DNA from: Lineus longissimus | Lineage: Eukaryota; Nemertea; Pilidiophora; Heteronemertea; Lineidae | Length of the DNA stretch: 64,000 nucleotides | Assembly (NCBI RefSeq): GCF_910592395.1 | Contig: NC_088318.1 | Location: 3,286,001-3,350,000 of the forward strand | Direction of reading: 5' to 3' | Part shown: piece after piece, positions 28,901-35,674 of the stretch | How the letters are laid out: each line of letters starts with the position of its first letter | How positions within the stretch are numbered: the stretch's first letter is position 1 | Notes under the pieces: model-generated | What the model was told of the DNA's origin: nothing | Seen by the model: the letters and a program-made list of their open reading frames with translations, nothing else | Databases searched by the model: none | Program-made: the position numbers and the translations under genes

Positions 28901-31900
28901 TATTTTCCATTTATGCCTCTATTTGCATTTGGTTTGGCACCTAAAGGTGGAATGTTAACTCCTGATTTCTCCAAGATGCTGTAAATGGACAGCATATATC
29001 AGTCTCTATGAGGTCCATGTCTAAAAGGATTACAAAATTTATGCCTCTATTTTCCATTTACTTAACCGCCCTATATCATTTCAGATTGGTGTCTTTGAGC
29101 TCTCTGACAACGATCCCCTAGCACGACATGCATATCTGGTGACCGTATTCAACGGTTCAAGAAGACAGGCTGGAACAACTTCTAATGTGACAATGACACT
29201 GTTTGGTGAGTTTGGATCTAATGGCTTCACTTGTGACATTAACGTATTCCACATTTATCTGGTGCTTTTTTCAACCCTATGTTAGTCGTTCTAATGCGCT
29301 TTGACTTATTATCAGTCGCCAGCTCAACTCCCTGATTGATAATGTCAATAGTGTTGATGATGTGCGAGATAAGGAGTGACCCCTATTGGCAACTCAGTGT
29401 AACCTAATCTGACCTACCTAGCTCCTGCTAATAGCCTCCCTTTAAGAATACTTTATAAGGGACTTTGTAATGCTACAAATCATTCATTTCTGTTTCAGGC
29501 TTGAAAGGCAAAAGTGAGCCGCACTTGTTGCAGCACGCAAACCACAGGATGTGTCAGACAGGATCAGTTGATACTGTACTGCTGAGGACAGAGGAAGACC
29601 TGGGTGACTTGACATCCATCCGACTCTGGCATGACAACTCAGGCACAAGCGCTGATTGGTGAGTAGAGCTACTGCTTGTTCTCACCACAGGATGTGTCAG
29701 ACAGGATCAGTTGATACTGTACTGCTGAGGACAAAGGAAGACCTGGGTGACTTGACATCCATCCGACTCTGGCATGACAACTGAGGCACAAGCCCTGATT
29801 GGTGAGTAGAGCTACTGCTTGTTCTCACCATAGGATGTGTAAGACAGGAGCAGTTGATACTGTACTTCTGAGGACAGAGGAAGACCTGGGTGACTTGACA
29901 TCCATCCGACTCTGGCATGACAACTCAGGCACAAGCCCTGATTGGTGAGTAGAGCTACTGCTTGTTCTCGTCACAGGATGTGTAAGACAGGAGCAGACAC
30001 TGTACTGCTGAGGACAGAGGAAGACCTTGGTGACTCGAGGTCCATCCATCTGTGGGAGGACAACTTGGGCGCAAGCCCTGATTGGTGAGTATAGCTACTC
30101 GGGACAGGGTGTAGATTAATTCAAGATAGGTTTAAGAAACACCAAAGGTAACACGACAGGATCTTTGACATCTAATGAGATTGCTAACACAGCCGTTTTA
30201 TCTTTTCAGGTTTGTGAGTCATGTGACAGTCGAGAAAATGGAGACGGACGACGAGTGGGTTTTTCTCTGTTACAGCTGGCTGTCTGTCAATATTGGTGAT
30301 GGGGTCCTTGACAAGGTCTTCCCTGTTGCCACGGGGGAGGATCTGAGACAATTCAATCACCTCTTCACATCAAGTATGAGCAGGTAGGCAAAAGAGGAGA
30401 CTTTCGTCATCAATGGCTTCTTGATTTGTAATGTAATCCTAAAGGGTGTCAGTGTGGCACAGTAGTACGACTGACGATAAATTCAGCACCTGTCACCTCA
30501 AGAGATTGTAGGCTTGACTCCTTGTTGGTGTACGATATCATGTGATAGACCCACTGCCTGATAGCGTATGTTTCCTCCCGGGTCACTGGTTTCCCTCTAC
30601 AATACGTTTAAAATCACCGGATACATTTTGTCATCTTGGTTGCAGAGGTCTGAAAGACTCCCATCTCTACTTCTCCATCTTTGTGCGGCCGCCCACGAGC
30701 GAGTTCACGCGAGTGCAGCGTCTCTCCTGTTGCTTCTGCCTGCTCCTCTGCACCCTGCTGACGAACATCATGTTCTTCGGAGTCGAAGCAAACCCAGAGG
30801 CCCAAGGGATACCAGATCTGGACTTTGGCGCATTTGTGTTCAATTGGCATTCATTCATTATAAGTAAGTGGCTCAATTGGAAAACGTAGAAAGTCGGCTA
30901 ATGCACTGGTCATGCCGAATCCCCTTTTCGCACTCCGTTCCAACCAAATTCCTTTTTCTCCTGTTTCAGGTATCGAGAGTGCTCTGATCGTCTTGCCTAT
31001 TAACATTCTACTGGTCGAGATGTTTCGACGCCTAAGACCGAGGCAATCGAAAAATCATCGCTTAGATGAGAAGGAAGAAGAGGTTGGCCATCTTGAGGCC
31101 ATTAAAGCTCAGGTTCAGGATCATAAAACGAGGCTGTACGCTTACTTCAAAGATTTGACAAAGTCCGGAGAATGCGAGCCAGAAGTTTTTCTCGATGATT
31201 TGAATAAGATTATCGGCGATGAACTCGAGGTTGATGAGCAGAGTGAGTTGCTGCTGTATACTGCTGATGATTTAGCTGATCCTGACGCTGGTGGTTCAGC
31301 AAGTTTGGGCGGTGATTCTTTTAATTCCATGCGGGTTTTACGATCTGACGATTTCATGTCAGATGGTGGTGCATCAGGAGCAGACGTGCAGCCCAGCAGA
31401 CGGCAGATTGATGAAGTCCGTCAAAAGGCAGAGTCAGAATCAGCGTCGCAGGTTGGTGATATCAAGAGCCAAGATAGGCCAAGTGAACCACGAGAAGATT
31501 TGAAAACTCCCCGTCTGTTGCCTTCAAATTTGAATGAAAACTCTAATGCTTGGCTCAAGAAGGCAGCTAATATTGCAAATATGAAGCCGCTTACCTACAA
31601 AAGAACAGAAGCGATCTCTTTTAACAGACAAAAAACCAAAGCCCAGTCGAGGTCTTCTAACCGACGGCAAACAGAAGCCCGATTGACCTCTTTTGACAAA
31701 CAACAAACAGAAGCCCGATTGACCTCCTTTAACAGACAGCAAACTGAAGCTCGGTTGACCTCCTTTGACAGACAGCAAACTGAAGCTCGGTTGACCTCCT
31801 TTGACAGACAGCAAACTGAAGCTCGGTTGACCTCCTTTGACAGACAGCAAACAGAAGACCGATTGACCTCCTTTGACAGACAGCAAACTGAAGCCCGATT

Positions 31901-34900
31901 GACCTCCTTTGACAGACAGCAAACAGTACACCGATCAGCGCCTTCTGACAAACAGCAAACGGCGGCTCCACCTACATCCAGTGAAGATGAAAACGAGGCT
32001 TTTCACGAGCTTGCTGATAAACTTAGTAAATGTCGTCAAGTCCTTATAAGTTACCTGTCAACAGAACTTGCGTATCAAACACAGGATGTTGCCGATCTTT
32101 TGGAAGGTACATTTGAACATTCTGTGAATCTAGACCATGATGAAGGGGAGATTAACGAGGAGGAGAATGTCTATAAAGCAGGTAGAACTAGGAAGAATCC
32201 TCTGCATGGTGTGTCGGACTATTTGTTACATGTCCAAGAAGCGAAACACATTGTGAAAGAAAAGGCCATCATTCTTGAACTTGATGATACAGATGACGTC
32301 ACGGGTCTTGCACGAATACAGAGATGCTGCCGATGGGACGGGATGCTGCCATGGTGGTTTGTTTACATCGCTTGGATCTTGTTGTTCCTCGCGGCCGTCA
32401 GCGCGGCCTTCTTCACGATGTTATACGGCCTCAACTACGGCAAGGAGAAGTCGTGGAATTGGTTGCTGACGGTGCTTGAGACGATGTTTATGGACATCCT
32501 GTGCCTGCAGCCGCTGAAAATCCTTGTCTTAGCGTTGTTCTTTGCAGTTGTGTTGAAGAGAGGACGTGATGAGGTTTTTGTGAGGGCAAGGCAGCTTACA
32601 GACTGGAAGTGGAAGCCACGTGAGTACAGGACTCTTAGCCTGACTTGAAAGGGGGACAGGTTGTGCAGATACCTCTTCTTTACACGGAGAAGTCTTTGTT
32701 CACTGTCCTTTTAGAAATGTCATGGTTTGTGATGTAAAATTAGGGCCTAGTTTGATGATTTTAGGTACAAAAACCATGAAGGGGGTCATTTTAAAACAAA
32801 TTGCTTGGAGGAGACAGTGTCTGTCCATGATGCAACATAACAAGAAAATGGGGTGGAATGTCTCAATTGATAGTTATACACCCAATCATCATGTGTTATT
32901 GTGAGTCAGACCACCATCATTTCTAAAACATGACTTTCTCTTAAATATTCCAGTGAAAAGTTTAGAGAGCAATTGGCTGTTCTACCATCGACAGCATCTG
33001 CAGGAGATGAGGCATTCGGATCCAAAATATAGGCCACCACCCGAAGCAGACGTGTTGAAGGCCAGGCAGCATCATCACCAGCAGAAGAGGATGATGGCCA
33101 TTTTGAAAGAGATCATTGGCTACGTTACGTACATCTGGGTGATATTGCTGATCGCATATGCTCAACGGGACCCGCAGTCGTATTATCTTGGAGACTTTGT
33201 CGGTAAAACTGTATTTGGTAGCAGCTTTACAGAGGTAAGTTGAATTACAACCTGTAAAGTTCCAAGTTGAAATATACCATGCAGTCAAGATGGTTAATGG
33301 CTGGTCCCTTTGTTGAATTTATAGCCCAAGCCAAAAATAATTCAATCAATTATTGTGTTTTACAACATTTCATCTAACATACGTCTGCAGATCAAGGACT
33401 TTCCGTCTGCTTGGGAATGGCTGAACACGACCATAGTGGACAGTCTCTACCCCAACACTAGGCCAGGCTTCCTGATGGGCGAATCCTTGTATATTGTGGG
33501 ACAACCTCAGCTGCGGCAGGTCAGAGCACTTACAAGTAAGTAATAGTGCGAGGCCCAGATCCAAGGGGCGCACTGAGCGCACGCCCCATGCTAATTCATG
33601 AAAATCTTTGAAATTGACTGTGAAATTTTGAAACACACGAGTCTTGCAATTTGGGAAGCAAAAGCGCACATAAATCTCACAAAAAATTCCACACTCATGC
33701 ATTGACCATTAAATTTCTGAATTTAGTCCGCGCCAAATGAAAAATGAGCAAATTCGCGAACGTTTGGCGTTGCAACACAGTTTACAATATCCCTTCTTTC
33801 GTCTCTCACTTCCCCACCAAACTTCTAAACAATTCCTCATCAATTGTGTTCTTCATTTAGGCAGCTGCTCTAGCTTTGGTGATATTGTGGTTGGTGTGTG
33901 TAGAAGAGATGCCGTGGGTGGGTACACTGAAGACACCTCAGCTTACAACCTGACGTGGTCCTGTCCAGTTGATAGATCACCAGCAGTCATCTCCAAATGC
34001 TCCAGGTAAGTTGTTGTTTATCAGACGTGATTTCAGCCCAGTGAATGGTTCAGCAGACATCTCCAAGCTGCCCAGGTCAGTTGTTGATTTCAGCCCAGTG
34101 AATGGTTCAGCAGACATCTCCAAGCTGCCCAGGTCAGTTGTTGAGTTCAGTCTGGTGAATGGTTCAGCAGACGTCTCCAAGCTGCCCAGGTCAGTTGTTG
34201 AGTTCAGTCTGGTGAATGGTTCAGCAGACGTCTCCAAGCTGCCCAGGTCAGTTGTTGAGTTCAGTCTGGTGAATGATGCAGTTAAGACATCTCCACACTG
34301 CCCAGAGGTCAGCTGTTGAGTTCAGTCCAGTGAATGGTTCAGCAGACGTCTCCAGGCTGCAGTCCAAGCAGCCTTTTTTGTCGTTTTGGAGGGGGGTTCA
34401 GAGCGATATGAAAAAATATTTTCTCCTGGTATCAAGCAATTTTGATGTGATTGCTGATAAGAGTGAAGCAGATTAAGTAACTGGTACTTCATCTTTCAGA
34501 AGTTTATTGCTTTTTTCCGTGTGATTGTAATACAGACGTGCTCTTATTTCAATTTCTTATTTCCAGGCTCCAAACGGCTTACATCTACCAGACAGGTGAC
34601 ACCTTGCGCAGCCTTCCGTTGTTGGGGCAAGTGTTCTCATTCAGCGGTGGAGGTTATATCGTCCGGCTAGGATCGACAGGAAACGACGCTCGGCAGGTCT
34701 TAAGAGACCTTCATAGACAACTCTGGTTAGACAAAAACTCCATCGCCATCCTGTTGGAGTTTACCGTCTACAGCGCAAATACGAATCTATTTTTAGTCGT
34801 GACTGGTGTTTTGGAATTCCCCGACGCAGGAAGTGCTGTTGTCAGCAGCATCCGGCAGCCAATCAGATTGTATCGCTACACAACACCGGTTCATGTCGTC

Positions 34901-35674
34901 GTCCTTGCGTGCGAGATTTTCTACTGCGCTTTCATGATTGCGTTCATTGTAGCAGCAATACTGAACATAAGGCGTGAAAAATGGCAATATTTCCATAGCT
35001 ACTGGAATTGGTTGCAGGTGACCATTATTTTGGTTTCCATAGCAACCATTGTTGTTTACATACTCCGCAGCGTCGAGACGACCAGACTGCTTCACCAATA
35101 CAAAAATGACCAGACGCAATTTCTTAGCTTTGCTCATTCAGCATTCCTGGATTCCATACTCGGATATCTGATTGCATTTCTGGTCGTCTTGGGAACGTTG
35201 AAATTCCTCCACCTCCTACGATTCAACCCACAGATCTTTTACTTCCTGCAAACACTAAACACGTCATTGGCAACATTGAAATTTCACCTCTTAAGTTTGT
35301 TGATTCTCTGGTTTGCTTATTCAGGATTTGGCGCCATGATGTTTGGGCGCCACGTGCGAGAATACAGTAGTCTCGCACAAGCTCTGATGAACCTTTTTAA
35401 TCTAGCATACGGCAGAATCGATGAACAGTACAGGGATCTAGCAGTCGTTGATGTCAATACGGCAAGGTTCTTTCTCTTTTCGTTTGTTATCGTCTCAAAT
35501 TATTTGATCTTTAATATCATGATATCGTCTATTCTGTACTTTTATGATGCTGTGATGACCAAGGGTGCACCGAACGAGGACACAGAGTTACTGCTGCTGA
35601 TGTTACAGCGAATTGGTGAATTTCTTGGTTTGAAATTCTTCAAAGCAAAAGATGATAAGAAAGCGAAGAAATAA
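7121..35674 (+). CDS. PKD1L2-like: Polycystin-1-like receptor-channel, complete 27-exon model
   Basis: Exons: 7121-7181, 7684-7965, 8188-8531, 8713-9010, 9303-9347, 9954-10219, 10665-10779, 11050-11184, 11695-12114, 12514-12729, 13193-13338, 13769-13957, 14061-14278, 14519-14618, 14976-15230, 15673-16049, 27313-27499, 28361-28591, 29085-29205, 29499-29658, 30210-30383, 30646-30863, 30970-32619, 32954-33234, 33391-33535, 33861-34005, 34567-35674. Every junction is AG/GT and all phases match; the sum is 7,887 nt, or 2,628 residues plus stop. Domain order is signal peptide, SUEL lectin, LamG-like, REJ, GAIN/GPS, TM1, PLAT, then 10 more membrane segments and the PKD channel domain. The SUEL lectin with REJ, GPS and PLAT matches the vertebrate PKD1L2 plan; there is no C-type lectin, LRR or PKD repeat. 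Family members are self-cleaved 11-TM receptors that pair with TRPP-type channels; ligand and cell type here are unknown. An upstream ATG at 7111 is out of frame. Confidence 0.95.
8188..9347 (+). other. Exons 3-5: LamG/concanavalin-like domain and Thr-rich linker
   Basis: Exons 3 and 4 (8188-8531, 8713-9010; about residues 115-329) encode a Laminin_G_3-type jelly-roll: IWPLNTNNNVKDRSGNGNHG at the start, the HFNLPSNSALSISGSFTVTAYIKP strand pair, NQWSFVAWSYNSNTGDAIACLN, and VVMYKEALNETQIQLYKDDFC at the end. Exon 5 (9303-9347) is only 45 bp and encodes a Thr-rich spacer (GGGIPTTSTTTTTQK), probably O-glycosylated. It is both preceded and followed by phase-1 introns, so it could be skipped without a frame change. 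Confidence 0.85.
9405..9880 (+). repeat. 22-bp minisatellite in intron 5
   Basis: About 20 tandem copies of a 22-bp unit, typically TTGAATTGCC followed by TTGTTTTAGATA, with variant ends such as TTGATTAGGATA. The array fills most of the intron between the Thr-rich linker exon and the first REJ exon and stops about 75 bp before the acceptor at 9953. Confidence 0.93.
9954..13338 (+). other. Exons 6-11: REJ (receptor for egg jelly) region
   Basis: Six exons encode about residues 344-776. Recognisable REJ features: VLDGSSSMDPDAENSEGLTFAWKC in exon 8, the long middle segment of exon 9 (GKTYVFRLDVSKAGRDT, then CSQNCENSLNPLSRLVLKATC), and in exon 10 the PGTCTVSPASGFALQTKFSISCTGFSDPDEPLFYEF motif that starts the conserved C-terminal half. 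REJ regions in polycystin-1, PKDREJ and sea-urchin suREJ proteins are built from FNIII-like and Ig-like units and precede the GAIN domain, as here. Exon 7 ends at 10779 but has a duplicated in-frame donor at 10860. Confidence 0.9.
10462..10644. mobile_element. Pogo/Tc1-like MITE (TIR element), intronic copy
   Basis: A roughly 180-bp non-autonomous element with inverted ends: 5' AGTAGAACCTCTCC and 3' GAGAGGTTCCACTG followed by TA. The interior carries several copies of AAGGACA and CTCTCTAAT-type motifs in both orientations. Ends of the CAGT(G/A)GAACCTC type with TA at the border are typical of pogo/Tigger-like MITEs. It sits just upstream of the exon-7 acceptor. Confidence 0.8.
13465..13680 (+). 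mobile_element. 5'-truncated non-LTR retrotransposon, 3' end
   Basis: An open stretch just past the exon-11 donor ends in the CPC...EPMTVAHILTKCARLAALR pattern, the Cys/His tail found at the C-terminus of many LINE reverse transcriptase ORFs. After its stop the sequence ends in GAGTGAACGAGAAGAAGAAG, a simple A/G-rich tail. It is not part of the polycystin gene: it is followed by intron, and the exon-12 acceptor comes later. Confidence 0.75.
13769..16049 (+). other. Exons 12-16: pre-GPS / GAIN domain, N-terminal part
   Basis: Five exons (13769-13957, 14061-14278, 14519-14618, 14976-15230, 15673-16049) encode roughly residues 777-1156. The first three give an Ala/Ser-rich helical region (TAMQLAAVVGSVLN, IDSLKQTASALSIVTNSTSELS), as in the helical subdomain A of GAIN. 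The last exon gives the beta-rich part (TMMAYTEFEIPQNQTTMFVNLTLF, VNVYVRYGRKPNPFQYNF) that leads to the GPS. The exon ends in phase 2, and the partner exon is 11.3 kb downstream at 27313. Confidence 0.85.
15281..15604 (-). repeat. tRNA-derived SINE
   Basis: Read on the minus strand from about 15604: GATGTCAGTGGCATAGAGGT (A-box-like), then AGAGCACCGGACTCATAGTC and a B-box-like GGGTTTTCAATTC, followed by a non-tRNA body ending near 15281. It occupies the intron between exons 15 and 16 of the polycystin gene. Confidence 0.6.
16094..16407. repeat. Dispersed repeat family A, short copy
   Basis: The element begins with an imperfect palindrome (TTAGCTCACCTC...GAGGTGAGCTT) and a CGTCGTC-rich microsatellite (16139-16190), continues with TTGAAACTTGGTACACATGT and CCACCAGGGGGCCAAA, and ends with GGCCCTGGCCATTTCATTA. 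The same two ends bound a longer copy at 26570-27270, and a 5' piece recurs at 16469-16662. It is probably a non-autonomous DNA element or an old repeat; no ORF. Confidence 0.75.
16469..16662. repeat. Dispersed repeat family A, 5' fragment
   Basis: Same start and middle as the neighbouring copy (TAGCTCACCTCTCTGAGAGG, then TTGAAACTTGGTACACATGT, then CCACCAGGGGGCCAAAACTG), but the 3' end is missing and replaced by the short tandem repeat that begins near 16665. Confidence 0.7.
16665..17030 (+). repeat. Short tandem repeat, about 60-85 bp units
   Basis: About five diverged copies of a unit with GGTGCTGCCATATT, then GGACAGCTCCTGGG (variants GACGGCTTCTGGG, GACCACTCCTGGG) and GTTTACAGTAG. Non-coding, in the 11.3-kb intron. 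Confidence 0.7.
18240..20665 (+). repeat. 312-bp satellite, seven copies
   Basis: Tandem units start with GTCCTTGTGTTCCTGTAGAA at about 18417, 18729, 19042, 19453, 19765, 20075 and 20390, so spacing is 310-315 bp except for one of 411 bp that carries an internal duplication of the AGCAAGA..TCTTAAATCTTGC part. Inside each unit, AGCAAGATATCTTAAATCTC-type motifs recur about every 45 bp, so the unit itself grew from a shorter repeat. Open frames here (for example minus-strand 19419-19655) are by-products of the repeat. Confidence 0.95.
20731..21360 (-). other. 209-codon open frame of unknown status in the large intron
   Basis: The longest open frame in the 11.3-kb intron. It has an ATG in a fair context (GATAATGAG) and includes a segment flanked by splice-like sites (acceptor near 21250, donor near 21134: SIFHEPIESLNADGPT...FEHGVYPEH). 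Most of the rest has low-quality composition, with runs of Ile/Leu/Phe next to a Thr/Ala stretch derived from a short GCAGTGCGGGCA repeat. No family recognised. It may be chance or an exon of an unseen minus-strand gene. Confidence 0.2.
21490..23040. repeat. CAGT-rich repetitive stretch
   Basis: Dozens of short blocks of the form CAGTGG...CAGTCA (AAAATCAGTGGTAAGGCAGT, TTTTCAGTCAT, AAAGCAGTG), concentrated at 21490-21900 and 22760-23040. Part of the first block is in the reverse orientation (CACTGATTTTGACTGCC). In between, 22366-22470 holds a roughly 90-bp tandem duplication (GCAGTGTATGCATACATTAC / GCAGTGTATGCATGCATTAC). No gene seen. Confidence 0.7.
23275..24400 (+). repeat. About 145-bp repeat, three copies, plus a duplicated flank
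   Basis: A unit with TCTCTGCAACCC, CACATCTCATGTTCAACCTG, GCAGTCAGTTTATTAGTTAC and ATGACATCACATCATGTGGG occurs as two adjacent copies at about 24012-24155 and 24156-24300 and as an older copy at 23281-23425. A second segment (CAGCAATGGCTGACGAGTAG, GTTGGGAATTGTGT) occurs at 23500-23545 and 24367-24405. The whole block therefore looks like a larger duplication, later rearranged. Confidence 0.8.
24410..26565. other. Intronic stretch without a recognised gene
   Basis: No exon or long credible frame. It contains a TATTAT microsatellite at 25436-25457 and, at about 25557-25660, a repeat with CGTATAACGCGCACC at one end and GCGCCTTATACGCAGCAAAA then TACGGTA at the other; this type of GCGCCTTATA repeat is widespread in animal genomes. 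The remainder is A/T-rich and unremarkable. Confidence 0.5.
26570..27270. repeat. Dispersed repeat family A, long copy (about 700 bp)
   Basis: Same ends as the copy at 16094-16407 (start TTAGCTCACCTC with a palindromic GAGGTGAGC, CGTCGTC tract, TTGAAACTTGGTACACAT; end CACATGAGGTGAGCACAATG then GGCCCTGGCCATTTCATTA), with an extra interior of about 390 bp in which TTTGATTTGACCTACTTTTC-type sequence occurs twice. The short copy looks like an internal-deletion derivative. It ends about 40 bp before the exon-17 acceptor. Confidence 0.78.
27313..28591 (+). other. Exons 17-18: GPS autoproteolysis motif and TM1
   Basis: Exon 17 (27313-27499) carries GTYHLGVLLRN and then the first half of the GPS, SQCRYWDTAVETWRGQGCS. 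Exon 18 (28361-28591) carries the second half, LTHCLCTHLSSFGSTWFV. The four cysteines and two tryptophans of the motif are all present, and the cleavage site reads HL|S at about residues 1234-1236, so self-cleavage is expected. TM1 follows at about residues 1265-1286 (PLTIALVVVLTIIYFLMLVW) and then a basic stretch (ARRKDK). Confidence 0.93.
27520..28168. mobile_element. Two partial pogo-like MITEs flanking a second inverted-repeat element
   Basis: From 27520 runs the 5' part of the CAGTAGAACCTC element, up to 27645. From 27646 to 28016 lies a separate 371-bp element whose ends are inverted repeats of about 45 bp (TGCAAGTATCAATTCG, then CTTGTACCCCC and CTCCTCAAGGG, reverse-complemented at 27970-28016). 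From about 28041 to 28168 runs the 3' part of a CAGTAGAACCTC element. TAA borders the inner element on both sides. All lie in the intron that splits the GPS. Confidence 0.75.
28780..29060 (+). repeat. Tandem duplication, about 145 bp, two copies
   Basis: TGCATTTGGTTTGGCGCCTG (copy 1) and TGCATTTGGTTTGGCACCTA (copy 2) start two near-identical blocks that both contain CTCCAAGATGCTGTAAATGG and CAGTCTCTATGAGGTCCATG and end in TATGCCTCTATTTTCCATTT. The intron lies between TM1 and the PLAT exons. The sequence before it (28630-28775) looks like a decayed pogo-like MITE. Confidence 0.85.
29085..30383 (+). other. Exons 19-21: PLAT/LH2 domain
   Basis: Exon 19 (29085-29205) has the PLAT start (ARHAYLVTVFNGSRRQAGTTSNVTMTLFG), exon 20 (29499-29658) the middle (KSEPHLLQHANHRMCQTGSVDTVLLRTEEDLGDLTSIRLWHDNSGTSADW) and exon 21 (30210-30383) the end (WFVSHVTVEKMETDDEWVFLCYSWLSVNIGDG). 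It sits in the first cytoplasmic loop, about residues 1299-1415, as in all polycystin-1 proteins, where it is thought to bind lipids and trafficking partners. Exon 20 to exon 21 gives SADW-FVSHV, the expected junction. Confidence 0.93.
29548..30084 (+). repeat. 143-bp tandem array of a PLAT exon segment plus its donor, four copies
   Basis: The 3' 111 bp of exon 20 plus 32 bp of the following intron are repeated: original 29548-29658, copies at 29691-29801, 29834-29944 and 29977-30084 (108 bp). Each exon-like block is preceded by an AG (CACCACAG, CACCATAG, CGTCACAG) and followed by GTGAGT. Copy 2 has an in-frame TGA and is dead; copies 3 and 4 are open in the host frame and a multiple of three long. 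The separating pieces are 32 nt, shorter than known functional spliceosomal introns in most animals, so neighbouring copies are unlikely to be spliced to each other. Confidence 0.92.
30440..30605 (+). repeat. tRNA-derived SINE remnant
   Basis: GTGTCAGTGTGGCACAGTAG (A-box-like) followed about 55 bp later by GTAGGCTTGACTCC (B-box-like). It lies in the intron before the exon encoding TM2. Degraded, no clear tail. Confidence 0.5.
30646..32619 (+). other. Exons 22-23: TM2-TM5 and an enlarged cytoplasmic loop
   Basis: Exon 22 (30646-30863) gives LKDSHLYFSIFVRPPTSEFTRVQR and TM2 (CCFCLLLCTLLTNIMFFG). Exon 23 (30970-32619, 1,650 bp) starts with TM3 (SALIVLPINILLVEMFRRL), then a hydrophilic loop of about 435 residues, then TM4 (WWFVYIAWILLFLAAVSAAF) and TM5 (PLKILVLALFFAVVLK). 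The loop is acidic and Ser-rich and has a 12-residue tandem repeat at about residues 1750-1840. This loop varies in length in polycystins, but repeats of this regularity are not a family feature. Confidence 0.93.
31668..31932 (+). repeat. 36-bp coding minisatellite (12-residue repeat)
   Basis: About seven in-frame copies of a 36-bp unit encoding RLTSFDRQQTEA, with weaker copies at both ends (NRRQTEARLTS at the start; DRQQTVHRSAPSDKQQTA at the end). Middle copies are nearly identical in DNA, so the array is young. The unit is strongly charged and polar and lies in the cytoplasmic loop between TM3 and TM4. Long open frames on the opposite strand here are only mirror images of the repeat. Confidence 0.95.
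32954..35674 (+). other. Exons 24-27: TM6, TOP domain and PKD channel domain
   Basis: Exon 24 (32954-33234) has TM6 (GYVTYIWVILLIAYAQRDP). Exons 24-27 give the extracellular polycystin TOP-type domain between TM6 and TM7 (FPSAWEWLNTTIVDSLYPN, NLTWSCPVDRS, LWLDKNSIAILLEFTVYSANTNLF). Exon 27 (34567-35674) carries five membrane segments: HVVVLACEIFYCAFMIAFIV, VTIILVSIATIVVYIL, GYLIAFLVVLGTLKFLHLLR, HLLSLLILWFAYSGFGAMMF and FFLFSFVIVSNYLIFNIMI. The total is 11. The segment aligned with the PKD2 selectivity filter reads NLAYGRIDEQY rather than LGD. The C-terminal tail is short and basic (KFFKAKDDKKAKK) with no coiled coil, unlike PKD1. Confidence 0.93.
34000..34372 (+). repeat. 57-bp minisatellite covering the exon-26 donor
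   Basis: About six copies of a 57-bp unit: GCAGACATCTCCAAGCTGCC, CAGGTCAGTTGTTGAGTTCA, GTCTGGTGAATGGTTCA. The unit is related to the end of exon 26 and its donor (GCAGTCATCTCCAAATGCTC, then CAG|GTAAGTTGTTG). Each copy carries a GTCAGT donor-like site. Reading through the real donor meets a TAA at once, so the array is intronic. Confidence 0.88.

Noticed and set aside
31524-31971. Three overlapping minus-strand frames of 80-135 codons with repeated VCCLSKEVNRAS-type units
   Set aside because: They are antisense readings of the 36-bp coding minisatellite in exon 23. A repeat unit divisible by three keeps all frames open once one is open.
33969-34319. 116-codon frame with SKLPRSVVEFSLVNGSADV repeats
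   Set aside because: It is the 57-bp minisatellite behind exon 26, not in the host reading frame, which stops at the first TAA after the donor.
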